11,974 nucleotides of DNA from Planctomycetota bacterium (GTDB taxonomy: Bacteria > Planctomycetota > Phycisphaerae > FEN-1346): assembly GCA_026387055.1 (NCBI GenBank), contig JAPLML010000383.1, forward strand, positions 1 to 11,974. Direction: 5' to 3'. A model generated the notes under the pieces. That model saw only the letters and a list, made by a program, of their open reading frames with translations, searched no databases and was not told where the DNA came from. Made by a program: the position numbers and the translations under genes. This document shows positions 6,511 through 11,974 of the stretch, one piece after another; positions within the stretch are counted from its first letter, which is position 1, and each line of letters starts with the position of its first letter.

Positions 6511-8972
6511 CCGCGACCGCGACAGAGACCGTTCAACATATCCTTGACCACCTGGACCGCGTGACCGGCGGACCCGATCAATTCATGGCGAAGTGCCCGG
6601 CGCATAAGGACCGGCACGCTTCCTTGAGCATCGGACACGGCGAGGACGGGCGGGCGCTTCTGAACTGTCACGCGGGTTGCACGGTGCAAACCATTCTTGC
6701 GGCCTTGAAACTGTCGGAAGTGGACCTGTTTCCGCCCAAGGCCAGGCCCCAGCACCGCCACAAGCCGATGATCTTCGAGACACCCGGCGCGGCGGCTGAG
6801 ACCCTGGCCCGCACCCTGAAAGCCAAGCCCGCCGGAAGCTGGACCTACTACAACGCGGACGGCACGGAGGCGCTGACCGTCCTGCGCTTCAACCTGCCCG
6901 ACGGCGACAAGACCTATCGGCCTCTCCATCGCAACGGCGGCGGATGGAGCATCGGCGATCCGCCCGGCAAGTTGCCGCTGTACCACTTGGCGGACCTGGA
7001 CGGCGCGCGCCGCGTCTACGTTGTCGAAGGCGAGAAGTGCGCGGAAGTGGCCACCCACCTTGGCTTGACCGCCACCACGAGCGCCCACGGAGCGGAAGCG
7101 GCAGGCAAGACCGACTGGCGGCCCCTGGCTGGCCATGACGTGCCGATCCTGCGCGACAACGACAAGGGCGGCAATGACTACGGTAACGACGTGGCGACGA
7201 TCCTGACCGCGCTTGGCTGCACGGTGCGCGTTGTCCTGTTGCCGGGTTTGCCGGAAGGCGGCGATATTGAGGACTTCGCCGAGGCCCGCGACGGGCAGGA
7301 CGCCGAGACCATACGCGCCGAGATCGAGGCCCAGGTCAACGCTACGCCGATCTGGACGGCACCCGTGAAGATCGAGACCACGGGCGCTGCCGACGACCTG
7401 AGCAACCAGCCTGAAATCTTCATCGACACCGACGAATCGCGGGTTGTGACCGAGACCATCGCCGCCTTGACATACGACAAGGAAATCTACCAACGGGGCG
7501 GCGTGCTGGTCCGCATCCGGCGCGATGCCACGATTGAGGACGGCGTTATCCGACCGGCCGGTTCACCGACGATTCAGGCGCTACCGGCGGCCAATCTGCG
7601 GGAACGCCTGACGCGGGTTGCCCGGTTCATCAAGGTCAACGCCAAGGGCAAGGAAGTTCCGTCACACCCCGCGGCGTGGGTTGTTTCGGAGGTAGATGCC
7701 CGTGGCGACTGGCCCTGTATCCGCCCGTTGACGGCGGTTTCTGATGCACCCGTGTTGCGCCCGGACGGCACGATCTGGCAGACACCGGGTTACGATTCCG
7801 CAACGGGTGTCCTGTTCGAGAGCAATCAGACATTCCCGCCGGTGCCCGAACACCCCACCATCGACGATGCCCGGCGGGCGCTCGGTGAACTCCTGGAAGT
7901 TGTCTGCGACTTTCCGTTTCAGGCCCCAGAACACAAGGCCGTGTGGCTCGCGGCGCTGTTGACCCCGGCGGCCCGTTTTGCCTTCGCAGGTCCGACACCC
8001 CTGGTGCTGGTGGACTCCAACATCGCAGGGGCTGGCAAGGGCCTGTCGGTTCACACTATCGGCCGCATCTGCACCGGCCGGGACGTGGCGGTATCCGCCT
8101 ATGCGCATGACGGGGATGAACTGCGGAAGCGGATCACGTCTATTGCCCTCGCGGGCGACCGCCTAGTACTCCTCGACAACCTCGAAGGCGCTTTCGGGAA
8201 CGCGACCCTTGATCGGCTCCTGACCGCGACCTACTGGAAAGACCGAATCCTGGGACGCAACGAGGAGTGCAACCTACCCCTGACCGCCACCTGGTATGCC
8301 ACGGGCAACAACGTTGCTATCGCGGCCGACACGGCCCGGCGCGTCATTCATATCCGACTCGACACGATGGACGAACACCCGGACCAACGCACAGGGTTCC
8401 GACATCCTGAACTTCTGGAGTGGGTTGACGAGAATCGCCCCCGACTCTTGACGGCGGCCCTGACCATCCTCGCGGCCTACTTCAAGGCCGGATGCCCGGC
8501 GCAAGCCCTGCCGCCCTACGGTTCCTTCGAGGGCTGGAGCGCTCTTGTGCGGCAAGCGGTTGTGTGGATCGGTCTGCCGGACCCATGCTTGACGCGAGCG
8601 AAACTCATGGAATCGGCTGACGTGACATCCGGCAGCCTGAGCCAACTGACTGAGGCGTGGCAGGAGTATGCCCGATGTTTTCATGGCGGTGGCGGCCTGA
8701 AGGTATCCGAAATGCTGACCCGGCTCTATCCCGCCGAGCACCACTCGACCCCGACCGATGCTGCATCCGTGGACATGCGGGCGGCGCTGGAGACTGTAAC
8801 GGGTGCATCCACCACCAAGCCCCCGACCGCAAAACAAGTTGCCGGACGGCTACGGTTCTTCCGGCGACGACCTATCGGCGGCCATTTCCTAGACATTGAC
8901 GATGCGGCCAACCGGAAGCAAGGTCGGACCTGGGTACTCCGTGACGTGGAACAGGTCAAGGTGGCACGGTGA
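6507..8972 (+). CDS. DNA primase/helicase: CHC2 zinc finger, Toprim, C-terminal P-loop ATPase
   Basis: The 821-residue start at the ATG of 6507 is chosen over an upstream in-frame codon because AAAGGAG at 6492-6498 lies 8 bases before it and it overlaps the previous stop as ATGA. A zinc finger is seen at residues 30-58 (C30, H33, C54, C58). A Toprim catalytic fold covers about 168-260, with 'VVEGEKCAE' (E174) and 'RDNDKGG' (D217, D219). A middle region of about 300-450 is unassigned. The ATPase core holds 'NIAGAGKGLS' (Walker A, K511), 'RLVLLDN' (Walker B, D557), 'ATGNN' near 599 (sensor) and R611/R612 as likely arginine fingers. The C-terminal 'LRFFRRRPIGGHFLDI' followed by 'TWVLRDV' is usual for such mobile-element primases. 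It should synthesise primers and unwind DNA for element replication in the cytoplasm. The Walker A has Gly where Ser/Thr normally follows the Lys. The stop codon lies inside the 8968-9080 dyad. Confidence 0.92.
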   Translation: MTATATETVQHILDHLDRVTGGPDQFMAKCPAHKDRHASLSIGHGEDGRALLNCHAGCTVQTILAALKLSEVDLFPPKARPQHRHKPMIFETPGAAAETLARTLKAKPAGSWTYYNADGTEALTVLRFNLPDGDKTYRPLHRNGGGWSIGDPPGKLPLYHLADLDGARRVYVVEGEKCAEVATHLGLTATTSAHGAEAAGKTDWRPLAGHDVPILRDNDKGGNDYGNDVATILTALGCTVRVVLLPGLPEGGDIEDFAEARDGQDAETIRAEIEAQVNATPIWTAPVKIETTGAADDLSNQPEIFIDTDESRVVTETIAALTYDKEIYQRGGVLVRIRRDATIEDGVIRPAGSPTIQALPAANLRERLTRVARFIKVNAKGKEVPSHPAAWVVSEVDARGDWPCIRPLTAVSDAPVLRPDGTIWQTPGYDSATGVLFESNQTFPPVPEHPTIDDARRALGELLEVVCDFPFQAPEHKAVWLAALLTPAARFAFAGPTPLVLVDSNIAGAGKGLSVHTIGRICTGRDVAVSAYAHDGDELRKRITSIALAGDRLVLLDNLEGAFGNATLDRLLTATYWKDRILGRNEECNLPLTATWYATGNNVAIAADTARRVIHIRLDTMDEHPDQRTGFRHPELLEWVDENRPRLLTAALTILAAYFKAGCPAQALPPYGSFEGWSALVRQAVVWIGLPDPCLTRAKLMESADVTSGSLSQLTEAWQEYARCFHGGGGLKVSEMLTRLYPAEHHSTPTDAASVDMRAALETVTGASTTKPPTAKQVAGRLRFFRRRPIGGHFLDIDDAANRKQGRTWVLRDVEQVKVAR

Positions 8973-9080
8973 CAATGGTGACATTGGTGACATTATTCTA
9001 CCCACCCTCCATAAAATATCTTCGCTGAGTTTTTTCTCGCGCGTGGGTATAACTGCGTCACCTTTGTCACCATTGTCACC
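8968..9080. repeat. 113-bp dyad with three inward-facing 9-bp repeats on each side; candidate origin
   Basis: Left arm: GGTGAC at 8968-8973, 8977-8982 and 8986-8991, a 9-base period. Right arm: GTCACC at 9057-9062, 9066-9071 and 9075-9080, also period 9. The two 24-base arms are reverse complements at 22 of 24 positions. Inside them is a second exact pair, TACCCAC at 8999-9005 and GTGGGTA at 9043-9049, and 7 bases separate inner from outer arm on both sides. The centre (9006-9042) is relatively AT-rich and contains ATAAAATAT and a run of six T. Iterons beside a replication gene with an AT-rich centre are typical of an origin. A large RNA hairpin or regulator site is also possible. The element begins within the primase stop region. 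Confidence 0.8.
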
Positions 9081-10103
9081 CGACCATTACGGGCAGACTG
9101 ACGCCGTGGGCCGAGACAGGTACAGCGACAAGCGCTTGCAGAGGCTAGGCTTGTGAACATGAACCACGGCAGCGGGTCCACCACAAGCAGGCGCGCACTC
9201 TCGGCGAGGTCTCGCCCTTCCTTGGCATCTTGCCCCCTCTTGTGCCCATGTGGTGTTGTGACGGATGGGCTGGCGAAGCTTTTGCAGGTGTTCGGGTTGG
9301 CTACAACGGCATGAAGATCAACCCTACCACAATGAGGATAGTGTCAGCGGCGCAATAGTTCCATTTTGGTACTGGTTGGCGACGACAGGGCTGGGGCTGA
9401 GCACGAATACCTGTTTTTTTATGCGCAGAAAAAGGGCTGTTTGTTCCACCGACAGCGATTTTTGCTTGCGCCAGGGCCACGAATACCCCAAATACACAAA
9501 TTTTGTAAGAGCACCTATACTGACTGCCACAAGAGGTCGAGGGGCACATGCCTGCCCCCCCCACCCTCATCATCACGGCTGCCAGGGCAAGGCGCAGGCT
9601 CACCGATCACGCGGGATCGTCGGCGGGGGTGTCGGGGCACGTCCGCCGCGTGGGGGGGCATGGCCGTTGTTGTCGGCATCGGCAGTGGTAGGGGGCAAGC
9701 CAAGGGCAAGTCCCGCGTCCGAAGTGGCCCGCAAGGCCCATCGGGGGCGGAAAGCAGTTGACTCCCAATCAAGTGAGTACGGAGAGGGGCCGTCCGGGAC
9801 GTGTCAAACTGGCCGTGGTTCTGGCCGTGGACGGGGCGGGGTACACCTCGACGGTGGGGCAGGAGCGGCCGCGTGACCCTGGCGGCGGCGTCTGGCGGCC
9901 CCCATGCTGGGGCGGTTCAAGGTGGGCGTGCCGTGGTGGTGCAGGACGTGATCCTATCGAGGACCATCAAGAGACCGCACCCGGACGGCCAGGAGCACGC
10001 CGTAGACGGCTCAGGGACAGCGCCGGGGCCGGGGTGTGGCGGATCGGGTTCTGACAGCGTTCACGTGGTGGGGGGTGTGGCATTGCGGACGTGGCGGGGA
10101 TCG
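9081..10103. other. About 1 kb without a convincing gene; AT-richer island then G-rich stretch
   Basis: Long frames cross this stretch on both strands, but none has a good ribosome site together with believable protein composition. They read as Gly/Arg/Pro-rich or patchy sequence. From about 9400 to 9530 the DNA is clearly richer in A and T than its surroundings, including a run of seven or more T near 9414-9421 and the interrupted palindrome ACAAA-T-TTTGT near 9496-9506. From about 9550 to 10100 the plus strand has many G runs, some clustered enough for a quadruplex (for example 10023-10046). A decayed gene or an uncharacterised structural RNA cannot be excluded. Confidence 0.5.
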
Positions 10104-10146
10104 CCAAAGACAAGCCCGGCGGCCCCCGTGGTGAGAGCCGCCGGCT
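10104..10146 (-). terminator. Rho-independent terminator after the beta-repeat protein gene
   Basis: On the minus strand AGCCGGCGGC (10137-10146) pairs with GCCGCCGGGCT (10113-10123) with a single unpaired base, around a 13-base loop. It is followed by the T-rich TTGTCTTT. The hairpin lies about 40 bases past the stop codon at 10187. The tail is T-rich, not a pure run, so strength is uncertain. Confidence 0.6.
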
Positions 10147-10186
10147 ACGGAGTGCCTACACCGCAGGCTGGTTCAGGACGATCTGG

Positions 10187-10699
10187 CTAGGCCGGCGGTT
10201 CCTCTGTCTTTACCAGGGTGAGTTTCGGCTGTCCGTTCTCATCAATGCTCAATCCCGCGCGATGATTCTTGTCGTCGAACAACTCTAGGGCGGGACCGGA
10301 CTCAGCGACGCCCAATCCGGCGCGGTTTTGCCCGTTCTTGTCGGCCAGCATCAACGCCGCTACATCCCCGTCCAGACTCAGCGACGCGCGGGCTACACCC
10401 GCCGGGCCATATAGGGTCAACACCGGCCCCTCGGCAGAGGTGCAAAGCGTGAGTTGCGACTGGCCTTTATCGCCGCCGCCGAGCGCTATCACCGCCGAAT
10501 CCGCGGTTGCGTACAGCAGCACCTTCGTCGCCTTGCCCGTCCGGTCGCCTAGAACCAACTGTGCCCCGTCGGCATTCAGCCAGAGACCCGCGACGAGCTT
10601 GCCCTGTTCATTCTCGATAACAAGCCCTCGCGTCCGAACAGACGTACGCAAGTCGATTAGTTGTTGTTCCACTTTCTTCAGGCGTTCGTCGATGGTCAT
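10187..10699 (-). CDS. Short beta-strand repeat protein with N-terminal coiled coil, function unknown
   Basis: The ATG start at 10699 has AGGAGGT at 10705-10711, 5 bases upstream, and gives 170 residues. Residues 1-22, 'DERLKKVEQQLIDLRTS', form a likely coiled coil for oligomer formation. From 25 to 163 there are about six units of 20-25 residues. Each has the form hydrophobic strand, Gly/Asn/Asp turn, then 'G...R/A.L.L', as in 'ADKNGQNRAGLGVAESGPALELFDDKNHRAGLSIDENG'. Such units are expected to stack as a beta-helix or beta-solenoid. Similar coiled-coil plus repeat proteins occur as hypothetical proteins in environmental bacteria. There is no signal peptide or membrane segment, so it is probably cytoplasmic unless exported by an unknown route. 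A beta-helical fibre-like phage protein is an alternative. The gene has its own promoter, a structured leader and a terminator, so it looks like an independent unit. Confidence 0.82.
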   Translation of the reverse strand: MTIDERLKKVEQQLIDLRTSVRTRGLVIENEQGKLVAGLWLNADGAQLVLGDRTGKATKVLLYATADSAVIALGGGDKGQSQLTLCTSAEGPVLTLYGPAGVARASLSLDGDVAALMLADKNGQNRAGLGVAESGPALELFDDKNHRAGLSIDENGQPKLTLVKTEEPPA

Positions 10700-10720
10700 T
10701 GATTACCTCCTAGAATTGAA

Positions 10721-10786
10721 GGGCCGCCCTAATCGCGTGTGCGATGACACACACGGTTAGGTGGGTGTCCACGCGCAGGGCGGCCC
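10721..10786 (-). promoter_or_regulatory. Large leader hairpin upstream of the beta-repeat protein gene
   Basis: Three nested arms pair in order. GGGCCGCCCT (10721-10730) pairs exactly with 10777-10786. CGCGTG (10734-10739) pairs exactly with 10770-10775. GACACACAC (10746-10754) pairs with GTGGGTGTC (10761-10769) at 8 of 9 positions, around the six-base loop GGTTAG. About 25 base pairs form, with a six-base bulge on one side and a small 3-against-1 internal loop. In the minus-strand transcript it falls between the predicted start near 10837 and the ribosome site at 10705-10711, so it could control translation or mRNA stability. No T run follows, so it is not a simple terminator. No known riboswitch class was recognised. 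Confidence 0.6.
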
Positions 10787-11098
10787 CGTTGCTTGAGTCC
10801 GGTTAATGCACTCGAAGGGCCGTGTGATGTCATCGCGCCCGGCAATAGACCATCTTCGCCGGTGTCTGTCAACGGAAATCCAAAATAATCCGGGCTTGGC
10901 GTGGTCCTCAATAACTACGTGTCTCGGAGGTCAAGGGCAGGCGTCCGCAGCCCGTGGCGGCAATCTGGCGCGGTGAAATGACCCGCCTGCGGTGCCCGGT
11001 AGCCCAAGATGGTCACGTGAACGGTTCAGGGCTTGCCGTCGGCGTCGGTCCTGGCGCAACGTGGAGCGTCCGGGGCGTCTGGCGCAGGCGGTGTCGGG
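10787..11098. other. Intergenic region (about 310 bp) between two minus-strand genes
   Basis: Apart from the promoter at 10844-10872, nothing firm is visible. The stop codon of the 103-residue membrane protein gene is at its right edge and no hairpin with a T run follows it. Short frames here on both strands lack ribosome sites. Around 11050-11090 the motif TGGCGCA occurs twice as a direct repeat of no obvious meaning. Confidence 0.5.
10844..10872 (-). promoter_or_regulatory. Sigma70-type promoter for the beta-repeat protein gene
   Basis: On the minus strand a perfect TTGACA (10867-10872) and TCTATT (10844-10849, 4 of 6 consensus) are separated by exactly 17 bases. Transcription would begin near 10837, leaving a leader of about 138 bases that contains the 10721-10786 hairpin. 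Confidence 0.65.
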
Positions 11099-11410
11099 TC
11101 AGGATCGCGGGCGCTTCTTGAAAAGGGTTGCCGCACCGAAGGCAACGGCCGTGCCCGCGACGATGGCCCCGGCGGTAACGCCCAGGAGGCCCCAGTCGAT
11201 GCGCGGCTCATAATCCTTCCATCTGTTCACCATCCTGGTCAGACTTGGGGAAAACTGCGGCGGGTCTAGGAAGAACGCGCGCGACGTTGTTCTGACAACG
11301 GTCGTCGATCCGTTGTATGTGAAGCACCAGGAGTTCCAGGGCGGATAGGCGAAGTTCGCCAGCATCAGGAGTCCGCCGAGCAGCAACGTGACTTTCTGTA
11401 GCCAGCCCAT
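11099..11410 (-). CDS. Small two-helix membrane protein with 'YPPW' motif, function unknown
   Basis: The ATG start has AGGAG at 11418-11422, 7 bases upstream, and yields 103 residues. A first hydrophobic segment (about 5-21) is followed directly by 'AYPPW' (21-25). A loop then carries 'FFLDPPQ' (46-52) and 'RIDWGLL' (70-76), and a second membrane helix covers about 75-96. The end is basic, 'LFKKRPRS'. This order of helix, YPPW, aromatic/DPP, 'IDW', helix is one I recall from small uncharacterised membrane proteins of many bacteria. The loop is probably outside the cytoplasm by the positive-inside rule (basic C-terminus inside). The gene looks like a host or cargo gene and not a phage morphogenesis gene. 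It is the last minus-strand gene before the tRNA. A holin is an alternative, but the motifs argue against it. Confidence 0.78.
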   Translation of the reverse strand: MGWLQKVTLLLGGLLMLANFAYPPWNSWCFTYNGSTTVVRTTSRAFFLDPPQFSPSLTRMVNRWKDYEPRIDWGLLGVTAGAIVAGTAVAFGAATLFKKRPRS

Positions 11411-11433
11411 CGCAATGCTCCTCTCTAGGACTC

Positions 11434-11461
11434 AGCATACCCCGTCGGCATCGAAATGCAA
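11434..11461 (-). promoter_or_regulatory. Candidate promoter for the 103-residue membrane protein gene
   Basis: On the minus strand TTGCAT (11456-11461) and TATGCT (11434-11439) are 16 bases apart. Transcription would start near 11427, leaving a leader of under 20 bases that includes the ribosome site. The boxes match the consensus only partly. Confidence 0.42.
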
Positions 11462-11515
11462 AAGAATCTTCCGCAGGATCGGCGGCGCGGGCCGGATTTC
11501 GGGCGCGCGACGCCC

Positions 11516-11586
11516 GCCCGGAGGGTGCCCGGAGGGCCTTCTGCGGCCCCGCTGTTTGGGCGGGCGCATTGCACCAGCATTGCACC
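11516..11586. repeat. Two different tandem pairs of 10-base repeats, both with 11-base period
   Basis: GCCCGGAGGG occurs at 11516-11525 and 11527-11536. GCATTGCACC occurs at 11566-11575 and 11577-11586. Each pair is separated by one base, giving an 11-base period, near one helical turn. They lie between the membrane protein gene and the tRNA 3' end, where an element end or integrase-binding arm sites could sit. Chance or slippage is possible. Confidence 0.6.
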
Positions 11587-11619
11587 GAGCGTTTTCGACC
11601 CACCAACACCGCGCAAGAG

Positions 11620-11655
11620 AAAAGCCCGTAAACCCCTGGATTTACGGGCTTTTTT
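11620..11655 (-). terminator. Terminator of the tRNA-Lys gene (symmetric, could work both ways)
   Basis: GCCCGTAAA (11624-11632) and TTTACGGGC (11641-11649) form a perfect stem around an eight-base loop, extended by A-T pairs to 13 base pairs. Read from the minus strand it begins a few bases after the tRNA CCA end and leaves a TTTT tail. On the plus strand it is followed by six T, so it could also stop rightward transcription before the tRNA. Confidence 0.78.
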
Positions 11656-11657
11656 GC

Positions 11658-11733
11658 TGGTGCGCCACCAAGGACTCGAACCTTGGGCCCGCTGAGTAAG
11701 AGTCAGCTGCTCTACCAACTGAGCTAGTGGCGC
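11658..11733 (-). tRNA. tRNA-Lys (anticodon CTT)
   Basis: All four arms fold. The acceptor stem GCGCCAC (11727-11733) pairs with GTGGCGC (11662-11668). A D arm with AGCTCAGTTGGTAGAGC follows. The anticodon stem GCTGA/TCAGC encloses the loop CTCTTAC, giving anticodon CTT for lysine codon AAG. The T arm is CAAGG-TTCGAGT-CCTTG. The discriminator base is A and the 3' CCA is encoded in the DNA. The length is 76 bases. A promoter and terminator flank it. It is the most clearly chromosomal feature in the window, and tRNA 3' ends are common integration sites, so it may mark the boundary of the element to its left. Confidence 0.97.
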
Positions 11734-11746
11734 AAACGAGAGTCGT

Positions 11747-11774
11747 ATTCTACCGCAACATGGCCGCCTGTCAA
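11747..11774 (-). promoter_or_regulatory. Promoter of the tRNA-Lys gene
   Basis: On the minus strand a perfect TTGACA (11769-11774) and TAGAAT (11747-11752, 5 of 6) are 16 bases apart. Transcription would begin near 11740, a few bases before the mature tRNA. This is the best-matching promoter in the window. The proposed IS end lies only about 20 bases upstream of the -35 box. Confidence 0.82.
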
Positions 11775-11793
11775 CGGCTCAGAAATGGAACTT

Positions 11794-11880
11794 CAGGGCG
11801 AACGCATCTAACGTTGGCCTGGGAAGCGGGGTCGGGCCGATTTTTCCTTCCGAGGGAGAACCTGGGGAAGGAGAGCGGCC
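11794..11880 (+). mobile_element. Left end of an ISAs1-family insertion sequence (proposed boundary)
   Basis: The transposase start at 11881 places an IS end shortly upstream. CAGGGCGAACGCATCTAACG beginning at 11794 resembles the CAGGG-type ends I recall for ISAs1-family elements. The other end and any target duplication lie outside the window, so the exact boundary is inferred. Confidence 0.4.
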
Positions 11881-11974
11881 ATGGCGACGAGTTTGTGGGA
11901 GCACTTTTGGGTGCTGCCGGATCCGCGGGTGGAGCGGACGAGGAAGCACAAGCTGGAGGACATTCTGACGATCA
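11881..11974 (+). CDS. ISAs1-family transposase, N-terminal part (3' partial)
   Basis: The ATG start has AAGGAG at 11868-11873, 7 bases upstream. The 31 visible residues contain 'LPDPRVERTRKHKLEDILTI', which matches the typical N-terminus of ISAs1-family transposases ('LPDPR..R.R.H.L.DIL'). This region precedes the DDE catalytic domain, which is cut off by the window edge. The enzyme would move the IS by a cut-and-paste DDE reaction. Whether it is intact cannot be judged. It points away from the tRNA gene. Confidence 0.9.
   Translation, partial: MATSLWEHFWVLPDPRVERTRKHKLEDILTI

Noticed and set aside
6453..7493. 346-codon minus-strand frame opposite the primase
   Set aside because: The plus strand carries recognised zinc-finger and Toprim motifs over the same bases, so the antisense frame is a by-product.
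8968..9080. CRISPR array
   Set aside because: The repeats are only 6 bases with 3-base gaps and occur in inverted sets; no spacers or cas genes are present.
8968..9080. Simple Rho-independent terminator of the primase operon
   Set aside because: The loop is 65 bases between outer arms and no T run follows the right arm, so termination alone does not explain the ordered repeats.
9717..9805. Possible tRNA-Gly suggested by a TTGA-CTCCCAA-TCAA stem-loop
   Set aside because: Only the anticodon-like hairpin fits. There is no T loop of the GTTCRA type, no matching D arm and no acceptor stem.
9265..9876. 203-codon plus-strand frame in the gene-poor region
   Set aside because: It has no ribosome site, its second half is Gly/Arg-rich and typical of non-coding GC-rich DNA, and its composition changes abruptly at the AT-richer island.
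9801..10190. 129-codon plus-strand frame and overlapping frame from 9758
   Set aside because: Two open overlapping frames with no start signal and odd Gly/Arg/Pro/Trp content. They also run across the terminator and the end of the minus-strand gene.
11026..11211. 61-codon minus-strand frame with a Pro/Asp-rich tail, as a frameshifted end of the membrane protein
   Set aside because: The membrane protein already ends in a sensible basic tail after its second helix, so a frameshift is not needed.
11208..11609. 133-codon minus-strand frame overlapping the small membrane protein
   Set aside because: The alternative frame has the AGGAG site, two membrane helices and familiar motifs. This one has none and runs across the promoter.

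Overview
The window is GC-rich bacterial DNA. It looks like one end of a prophage or related integrated element, next to a chromosomal tRNA gene that is followed by an insertion sequence. The phage reading rests on a giant 'large polyvalent protein' reaching the left edge and on a compact regulator-regulator-primase/helicase operon. The AlpA-like regulator, the protein of short beta-strand repeats, the small 'YPPW' membrane protein and the ISAs1-type transposase resemble genes I associate with planctomycetes and other GC-rich environmental bacteria. That host guess is tentative, because no gene here fixes the taxonomy.

Layout. (1) 2-4765, plus strand: a protein of more than 1,580 residues, open at its 5' end, with an LPD38-type C-terminal region and a possible sliding-clamp-like segment near its N-terminus. 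(2) 4754-5665, minus strand: a 236-residue four-helix membrane protein and, downstream of it, a probable 54-residue small protein that overlaps the end of the giant gene tail to tail. (3) 6041-8972, plus strand: two small helix-turn-helix proteins and a CHC2/Toprim primase with a C-terminal P-loop ATPase. Each stop codon overlaps the next start codon, so this is a translationally coupled replication cassette. (4) 8968-9080: a dyad made of three 9-bp-spaced GGTGAC units facing three GTCACC units. It starts inside the primase stop codon and is the best candidate here for a replication origin or regulatory element. (5) 9081-10103: about 1 kb with no convincing gene, containing an AT-richer island followed by G-rich DNA. 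(6) 10104-11461, minus strand: a beta-repeat protein with its own promoter, a large leader hairpin and a terminator, and a small two-helix membrane protein with its own promoter. (7) 11620-11774, minus strand: tRNA-Lys(CTT) with terminator and a strong promoter. (8) About 11794 to the right edge: the start of an ISAs1-family insertion sequence.

The first helix-turn-helix protein and the AlpA-like protein probably control the replication operon, and the primase/helicase would act at an origin that may be the adjacent dyad. The giant protein is probably carried in the virion or injected with the DNA. The genes at 10187-11410 look more like host or cargo genes than phage structural genes. No integrase, portal, capsid or lysis gene is visible, so an integrated phage next to the tRNA gene is inferred, not shown.
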